Shown here one piece after another: positions 58,646 to 64,000 of a stretch of 64,000 bases of DNA. How positions within the stretch are numbered: position 1 is the stretch's first letter; the number at the start of each line of letters is the position of its first letter. The notes below the pieces were generated by a model, which saw only the letters and a list, made by a program, of their open reading frames with translations, made no database searches and was not told where the DNA came from. The stretch is from Candidatus Mycolicibacterium alkanivorans (lineage in GTDB: Bacteria > Actinomycetota > Actinomycetes > Mycobacteriales > Mycobacteriaceae), in the NCBI RefSeq assembly GCF_022760805.1, contig NZ_JAIVFL010000001.1:3224001-3288000 (forward strand), given 5' to 3'. The position numbers were made by a program, and so were the translations under genes.

Positions 58646-59446
58646 TCATACGGCGACCGGCGCCTTGATCGCCGGGTGCGGGTCGTAGTTGCGGATCTCG
58701 ATGTCTTCGTAGCTGTAGTCGAAGATCGAATCACGCTGGGCCAGAACGAGTTCGGGATACGGCCTGGGGTCGCGACCGAGCTGCTCGGCGACCTGCTCGA
58801 CGTGGTTGTCGTAGATGTGGCAGTCGCCCCCGGTCCAGATGAACTCGCCGACTCCCAGCCCGGCCTGCGCGGCCATCATGTGGGTCAGCAGGGCGTAGCT
58901 GGCGATGTTGAACGGCACCCCGAGGAACAGGTCGGCGCTGCGCTGGTAGAGCTGGCAACTCAACCGGCCGTCGGCCACGTAGAACTGGAACAGCGCATGG
59001 CACGGCGCCAGCGCCATCTGCGGGATCTGCCCCACGTTCCAGGCCGAGACGATGATGCGCCGCGAGTCCGGATCGGTGCGCAGCAGCTCCAACGCGTTGC
59101 TGATCTGGTCGACGTGTTCGCCGGTCGGCGTCGGCCACGAGCGCCACTGGACCCCGTAGACCGGCCCGAGATCGCCTGTGGGAGAAGCCCATTCATCCCA
59201 GATCGTGACGCCGTGCCGCTGCAGCCATTCGACGTTGGAATCCCCGCGCAGGAACCACAGCAGCTCGCAGACCACCGACTTCAGGTGCACCTTCTTGGTG
59301 GTGATCAGCGGGAAACCAACCGCCAGGTCGTAGCGCAGCTGGTGGCCGAAAAGGCTGCGGGTGCCGGTGCCGGTGCGGTCGGCTTTGGGCGTCCCCTTCT
59401 CGAGCACAAGTCGCAGCAGATCCTCGTACGGTGTGGCGATCGGCAC
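58646..59446 (-). CDS. thyA: thymidylate synthase (classical)
   Basis: 266 residues. Methylates dUMP with methylenetetrahydrofolate. Catalytic Cys149 lies in [14 protein letters not shown]; dUMP and folate contacts include the Arg in [11 protein letters not shown], the [13 protein letters not shown] stretch and [18 protein letters not shown]. The GTG start at 59446 gives [10 protein letters not shown]. It lies 54 bases upstream of dfrA on the same strand. Confidence 0.96.
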   Translation of the reverse strand: MPIATPYEDLLRLVLEKGTPKADRTGTGTRSLFGHQLRYDLAVGFPLITTKKVHLKSVVCELLWFLRGDSNVEWLQRHGVTIWDEWASPTGDLGPVYGVQWRSWPTPTGEHVDQISNALELLRTDPDSRRIIVSAWNVGQIPQMALAPCHALFQFYVADGRLSCQLYQRSADLFLGVPFNIASYALLTHMMAAQAGLGVGEFIWTGGDCHIYDNHVEQVAEQLGRDPRPYPELVLAQRDSIFDYSYEDIEIRNYDPHPAIKAPVAV

Positions 59447-59488
59447 GCGGCTCAGCTTACGTCCGGCGACACGAGGTAGAAACGACGC

Positions 59489-59953
59489 CTACCCCGCTGA
59501 GTGGTGCTCGTCGTGGTGCTTGCCGATACTGCGCACGGCTCGGACGGCGCCGCGTGAGGCGTAGAAGAACACGACGGCCGACAGCAGGATCAAGAACACG
59601 AATGTCGGCAGCCAGTTGGTCCGGCTGTGCGGGACGTTCCACCAGACGATGGTGAACAGCACCGCACAGACGAACACGACGATGTCGCGCCAGTTGCCCT
59701 TGTAGGAGGCGGCGACGTCCAACAGTTCGCGGCTCTTCTCGGTGCTGACGATCAAGTCCTTGATCCGCCGGTCGATGCTGGCCTTGAACTCTGCTCGCAG
59801 TTCGACGTCCTCGGGCGGAATCTTGTCGAGGAGGTCCAGGTCCGTCTTGATCATGCCCCGGAAGTCGGGACCCTTGAGGCTGCCCGCGGCAAGACCCATC
59901 AGCGCACCACCGGCGACGGGCGCGGCTCCCAGTGCGATGTCGGCGATTCCCAT
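59489..59953 (-). CDS. small membrane protein, unrecognised
   Basis: 154 residues. Begins MGIADIALGAAPVAGGALMG, a Gly/Ala-rich hydrophobic stretch, followed by a charged helical region (DVELRAEFKASIDRRIKD) and two membrane helices at about residues 92-108 and 114-132 (DIVVFVCAVLFTIVWW, TFVFLILLSAVVFFYA). It ends with a His-rich GKHHDEHHSAG. The layout suggests a bitopic or hairpin membrane protein with both ends inside. I do not know the family. It is downstream of the flavodoxin-like gene on the same strand and precedes thyA. Confidence 0.65.
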   Translation of the reverse strand: MGIADIALGAAPVAGGALMGLAAGSLKGPDFRGMIKTDLDLLDKIPPEDVELRAEFKASIDRRIKDLIVSTEKSRELLDVAASYKGNWRDIVVFVCAVLFTIVWWNVPHSRTNWLPTFVFLILLSAVVFFYASRGAVRAVRSIGKHHDEHHSAG

Positions 59954-60015
59954 GCCACCTCCAGACTCCAGATCCTTCTCAACGAGGGTAGTGCGGGCCC
60001 GTCTGTCGATGGCGG

Positions 60016-60464
60016 CTATCCCATCAACTGAGCGGCGACCGTCGCACCCAGATTCCAGCACGCCTCGACGTCGTCCTTGCCTGGCTTGCCGGAGACGACG
60101 ACGGTCTCGGCGGCTTTGATCCAGCCCAGCCCGGTCGTGATGGCGGCGACTGCGCGCTCCGCCCCTTCGGTGCCCTCGTTGCCGTGGATGTAGAGGCCGA
60201 AGGGCCGCCCGCGGGTGGCGTCCAGGCACGGGTAGTAGCAGACGTCGAAGGCGTGTTTGAGTGCGCCACTGATGTAGCCGAGGTTGGCCGGAGTGCCGAG
60301 CACGTAGCCGTCGGCTTCCAACATCTCGACCGGCGAGACCGTCAACGCCGGCCGGCGCACCACCTCGACGCCCTCGATCTCGGGGGCGGTCGCTCCGGCC
60401 ACCACCGCCTCGAACATCTCCTGGCAATGCGGCGACGGCGTGTGATGGACGATCAGCAGGCGCG

Positions 60465-60468
<4 letters not shown>
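60016..60468 (-). CDS. flavodoxin-like/NAD(P)H-dependent FMN reductase family protein (Rv2771c-like)
   Basis: 150 residues. A flavodoxin fold: TRLLIVHHTPSPHCQEMFEAV for the FMN phosphate loop and DGYVLGTPANLGYISGALKHAFD for the second FMN loop, with GRPFGLYIHGNEGTEGAE near the third. Likely binds FMN; electron partner unknown. The GTG overlaps the stop of the upstream TPR-like gene by 4 bases, so dapB, the TPR gene and this gene form one unit. Confidence 0.82.
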
Positions 60469-61666
<1,198 letters not shown>

Positions 61667-61692
61667 CTAGTCGTGCCGACGATGCGTTCGAT

Positions 61693-61735
61693 CTGCCGCA
61701 ACCGTGCTCACCCGCGAAGGCGGGCTGGTCGGCAG
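61693..61735. terminator. stem-loop between aldR and dapB
   Basis: CCCGC (61711-61715) and GCGGG (61720-61724) pair around GAAG, and outer CTGCCG (61693-61698) and CGGCAG (61730-61735) can extend the structure. It sits in the 110-base gap between aldR and dapB, both minus-strand, and could end aldR transcription. Confidence 0.4.
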
Positions 61736-61767
61736 GCAGCGCGTCTTCCTTCACCCGCCGGCCGCCG

Positions 61768-62283
61768 CTAGAGCGGCGCGGCGCCGCGCAGGTGCTCGAA
61801 GATCAGCGATGTCTGGGTGCCTGCGACGTCGGCGTCGAGGTTGAGGTTCTCGACGACGAACGCGCGCAGGTCGTCGGTATCGCGGGCGGCCACGTGGATG
61901 ATGAAGTCGTCGGCCCCGGCCAGGAAGTAGACGTCCATCACCTGCGGCTTGCGCCGGACGTGCTGAATGAAGTTGCGGATCTTGCCGCGGGCGTTGGACT
62001 GCAACCGCACCGAGATCATCGCCTGCAACGACAACCCGATGGCGGCCGGGTCGATGTCGGTGTAGAACCCGCGGATCACGCCGAAGTTCTGCAACCGCCG
62101 GACCCGGCCGTGGCACGTCGACGGGGCAATCCCCACCGCGTCAGCGAGCGCGCTGTTGGAGATGCGGGCATCAGCGTGCAGCACGGCCAGGATGCGCCGG
62201 TCGACGTCGTCGAGCTCAGCGGCCCGAACATCCTTCGGCGCTGCGGCGGAACGCACCATCGATTTCGACGCTCCTTCAGACAT
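61768..62283 (-). CDS. aldR: Lrp/AsnC family regulator of ald
   Basis: 171 residues. Helix-turn-helix NSALADAVGIAPSTCHGRVR at about residues 44-63, preceded by LDDVDRRILAVLHADARI, and the ligand-sensing RAM domain with VMDVYFLAGADDFIIHV. In M. tuberculosis the equivalent AldR (Rv2779c) controls the divergent alanine dehydrogenase gene in response to amino acids. The ATG lies 94 bases from the ald start, so the two share a regulatory region. Confidence 0.92.
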   Translation of the reverse strand: MSEGASKSMVRSAAAPKDVRAAELDDVDRRILAVLHADARISNSALADAVGIAPSTCHGRVRRLQNFGVIRGFYTDIDPAAIGLSLQAMISVRLQSNARGKIRNFIQHVRRKPQVMDVYFLAGADDFIIHVAARDTDDLRAFVVENLNLDADVAGTQTSLIFEHLRGAAPL

Positions 62284-62328
62284 ATCGGCAGTTTATCGAA
62301 CCTTCGTCGTCATGATTGCCACGGCTTC

Positions 62329-62336
62329 GAAATTTC
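62329..62336. promoter_or_regulatory. AT-rich dyad between aldR and ald
   Basis: GAAATTTC, a perfect 8-base palindrome in an AT-rich stretch, lies in the middle of the aldR/ald intergenic region. Lrp/AsnC proteins favour AT-rich dyads, so it is a candidate AldR operator. Short and not proven. Confidence 0.35.
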
Positions 62337-62377
62337 TTCACAATTCGTGCAAGTCAATTTCCGAACGAGGAGCGATC

Positions 62378-63493
62378 ATGCGCGTCGGCATCCCGACCGA
62401 GATCAAGAACAACGAGTATCGAGTTGCCATCACCCCCGCGGGTGTTTCCGAGCTGGTCCACCGCGGCCACGACGTGCTGGTCCAGGCCGGCGCGGGTGAC
62501 GGCTCGGCCATCACCGACGACGACTTCAAGGGCGCCGGCGCGCAGATCGTCAGCAGCGCCGACGACGTGTGGGCCCGGGCCGATCTGCTGCTCAAGGTCA
62601 AGGAGCCCATCGAGCCGGAATACAGCCGGATGCGCACGGGCCAGACCCTGTTCACCTACCTGCACCTGGCGGCCTCGCGCCCGTGCACCGATGCGCTGCT
62701 GGCTTCTGGCATCACCTCGATTGCTTACGAGACCGTGCAGACCGCCGACGGCGCGCTGCCGCTGCTGGCCCCGATGAGTGAGGTCGCCGGTCGGCTCGCG
62801 GCCCAGGTCGGCTCCTACCACCTGATCCGCACCCAGGGCGGTCGCGGCGTGCTGGTGGGTGGCGTCCCCGGTGTCGCCCCCGCCAAGGTCGTCGTGATTG
62901 GTGGCGGTATGGCCGGCGACAACGCGGCTGCCGTCGCCTGGGGTATGGGCGCCCATGTCACGGTGTTCGACCTCAACATCAACATCCTGCGCAAGATCGA
63001 CGCCGAGTACGGCGGCGCCATCGAGACCCGCTACTCCTCGCGGCTGGACCTCGAGGACGCTGTCAAGCAGGCCGACCTGGTGATCGGTGCCGTCCTGGTC
63101 CCGGGCGCCAAGGCTCCCAAGCTGGTCACCAATAAGACTGTGGCACAGATGAAGCCGGGCGCGGTGCTGGTGGACATCGCGATCGACCAGGGTGGCTGCT
63201 TCGAAGATTCCCGGCCCACCACGCACGACAACCCGACGTTCAACGTCCACAACGCGGTGTTCTACTGCGTGGCGAACATGCCGGGCACGGTGCCGCGGAC
63301 CTCGACCTACGCGCTGACCAACGCCACCATGCCATACGTGCTCAAGCTCGCCGACAAGGGCTGGCAGGGCGCCTGCTTCTCCGATCCGGCGCTGGCCAGG
63401 GGCCTGTCGACGCATCAGGGTCAGCTGCTCAACGCCGAGGTCGCCCACGACCTCGAGCTGCCTTACACCGATCCTGCAGGCCTGCTGGCCTGA
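62378..63493 (+). CDS. ald: L-alanine dehydrogenase
   Basis: 371 residues, same length as the M. tuberculosis enzyme. Converts pyruvate and ammonia to alanine reversibly with NADH, and can reduce glyoxylate. Catalytic Lys75 (LLKVKEP) and His96 (TYLHLAAS) are at the expected positions, and the NAD-binding loop is [21 protein letters not shown]. An ACGAGGAG site precedes the ATG. It is divergent from aldR and its end overlaps the convergent nitronate monooxygenase gene by about 31 bases. Confidence 0.97.
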   Translation: MRVGIPTEIKNNEYRVAITPAGVSELVHRGHDVLVQAGAGDGSAITDDDFKGAGAQIVSSADDVWARADLLLKVKEPIEPEYSRMRTGQTLFTYLHLAASRPCTDALLASGITSIAYETVQTADGALPLLAPMSEVAGRLAAQVGSYHLIRTQGGRGVLVGGVPGVAPAKVVVIGGGMAGDNAAAVAWGMGAHVTVFDLNINILRKIDAEYGGAIETRYSSRLDLEDAVKQADLVIGAVLVPGAKAPKLVTNKTVAQMKPGAVLVDIAIDQGGCFEDSRPTTHDNPTFNVHNAVFYCVANMPGTVPRTSTYALTNATMPYVLKLADKGWQGACFSDPALARGLSTHQGQLLNAEVAHDLELPYTDPAGLLA

Positions 63494-64000
63494 GAACCTC
63501 GGTGAGCCAACGCCGCGACGATGTCCGCAGCAGCGCCCTGTCTGATACCCCGCCACGCCGTGCCCGCCCACAGGTTGGCGCAGTGCGGGTCACCGGCGGC
63601 GACCGCGGCCCGGCGCATCGCGCCGGTCAGCTGGTTGACCTCCGGGTAGCCCAGCGGCGCCACGGGATCGAAGCGGTCGGTGAAGTCGTTGGCCAGGCCC
63701 CGCGCAAAGCGTCCGGAAAACGCGCGGGTGACCACCGTGTGGGTGAACTGCGGATCGGAGAGTGCTTGGCGGTGAACGGGATTGGTGCCGGCCTCGTCGG
63801 ACAGCAGGAAGGCGGTGCCCGCCTGGGCGGCCATCGCACCGAAGCTGAGCACTCGGCGGACGTCACCGGCTGTGCTGAGTCCTCCGGCCGCGATCAGCGG
63901 TAGGTCGTGCGCGGCTCGGATGGCAGCCAGCAGCTCCTCCAGCGGCTCGTCTCCCGGCTTGCGGCCGGGATCGAACGTGCCGCGGTGCCCACCGGCGGCA
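63463..64000 (-). CDS. nitronate monooxygenase family flavoprotein, C-terminal part (Rv2781c-like)
   Basis: The 5' part lies beyond the right edge; about 178 C-terminal codons are present. In frame from the edge are [18 protein letters not shown], the FMN-phosphate GGHRG motif, then [37 protein letters not shown], the second FMN-binding loop. These are typical of class II nitronate monooxygenases that oxidise propionate-3-nitronate-like toxins with FMN. The GTG at 63852 is internal, not the start. Its 3' end overlaps ald. Confidence 0.88.
   Translation of the reverse strand, partial: AAGGHRGTFDPGRKPGDEPLEELLAAIRAAHDLPLIAAGGLSTAGDVRRVLSFGAMAAQAGTAFLLSDEAGTNPVHRQALSDPQFTHTVVTRAFSGRFARGLANDFTDRFDPVAPLGYPEVNQLTGAMRRAAVAAGDPHCANLWAGTAWRGIRQGAAADIVAALAHRGSQASRPAGSV

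Overview
The window is a high-GC chromosomal segment from a mycobacterium. It carries the housekeeping block that runs from the Rv2694c homologue to the Rv2781c homologue in Mycobacterium tuberculosis H37Rv, in largely the same order: dut, suhB, ppgK, sigA, sigB, ideR, sthA, nrdR, lexA, hflX, dapF, miaA, miaB, recX, recA, pspA, clgR, pgsA3, argA, ftsK, rnj, dapA, thyX, dfrA, thyA, dapB, aldR, ald. Cassettes absent from those H37Rv intervals (glutamate ABC transporter, arginine deiminase operon, decayed dimethylamine monooxygenase operon) and an intein in recA point to an environmental or rapidly growing mycobacterium rather than the tuberculosis complex. H37Rv comparisons are from memory, not from an alignment.

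Layout. 1-5.5 kb: small conserved actinobacterial genes, dUTPase, Cei, inositol monophosphatase and polyphosphate glucokinase. 5.5-14 kb: the two group 1/2 sigma factors (sigA, sigB), the iron regulator ideR and the soluble transhydrogenase sthA; sigB has an extracytoplasmic-function-type promoter and ends at a perfect 16-bp hairpin. 14-21 kb: PAC2, alpha/beta hydrolase and PhzF proteins, nrdR, then the divergent SOS pair lexA and a LysM division-control gene with LexA boxes between them, and an LGFP-repeat surface protein. 21-31 kb: fadE20, hflX, dapF, miaA, miaB and membrane proteins. 31-34 kb: gluABCD. 34-37 kb: recX-recA, recA being interrupted by a 368-residue LAGLIDADG intein. 37-41.4 kb: glycosyltransferase and the envelope-stress unit clgR-pspA-membrane protein, where pspA seems to have lost one base near its 3' end. 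41.4-48 kb: argA, then arcD-arcA-arcB-arcC and, divergently, a second APC permease broken by an internal deletion. 48-53 kb: ftsK, a monooxygenase-like protein and three overlapping pseudogenes of a dimethylamine monooxygenase operon. 53-64 kb: RNase J, dapA and thyX; alkX, dfrA and thyA; dapB; the AldR-type regulator divergent from ald; and the start of a nitronate monooxygenase.

Common themes are DNA repair and nucleotide supply (dut, nrdR, lexA, recA, recX, alkX, thyX, thyA, dfrA), lysine/DAP synthesis (dapF, dapA, dapB), stress transcription (sigA, sigB, clgR) and nitrogen or amino-acid use (glu, arc, ald, dmm remnants). No tRNA, rRNA, CRISPR array, insertion sequence or prophage was seen. 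No stretch longer than about 300 bases lacks a gene. Novelty is in the accessory details: the intein, two decayed loci, the pspA frameshift and a dispersed palindrome. I found no wholly new multigene system. Start codons are chosen from ribosome binding sites, overlaps and remembered family lengths and may be off by a few codons.
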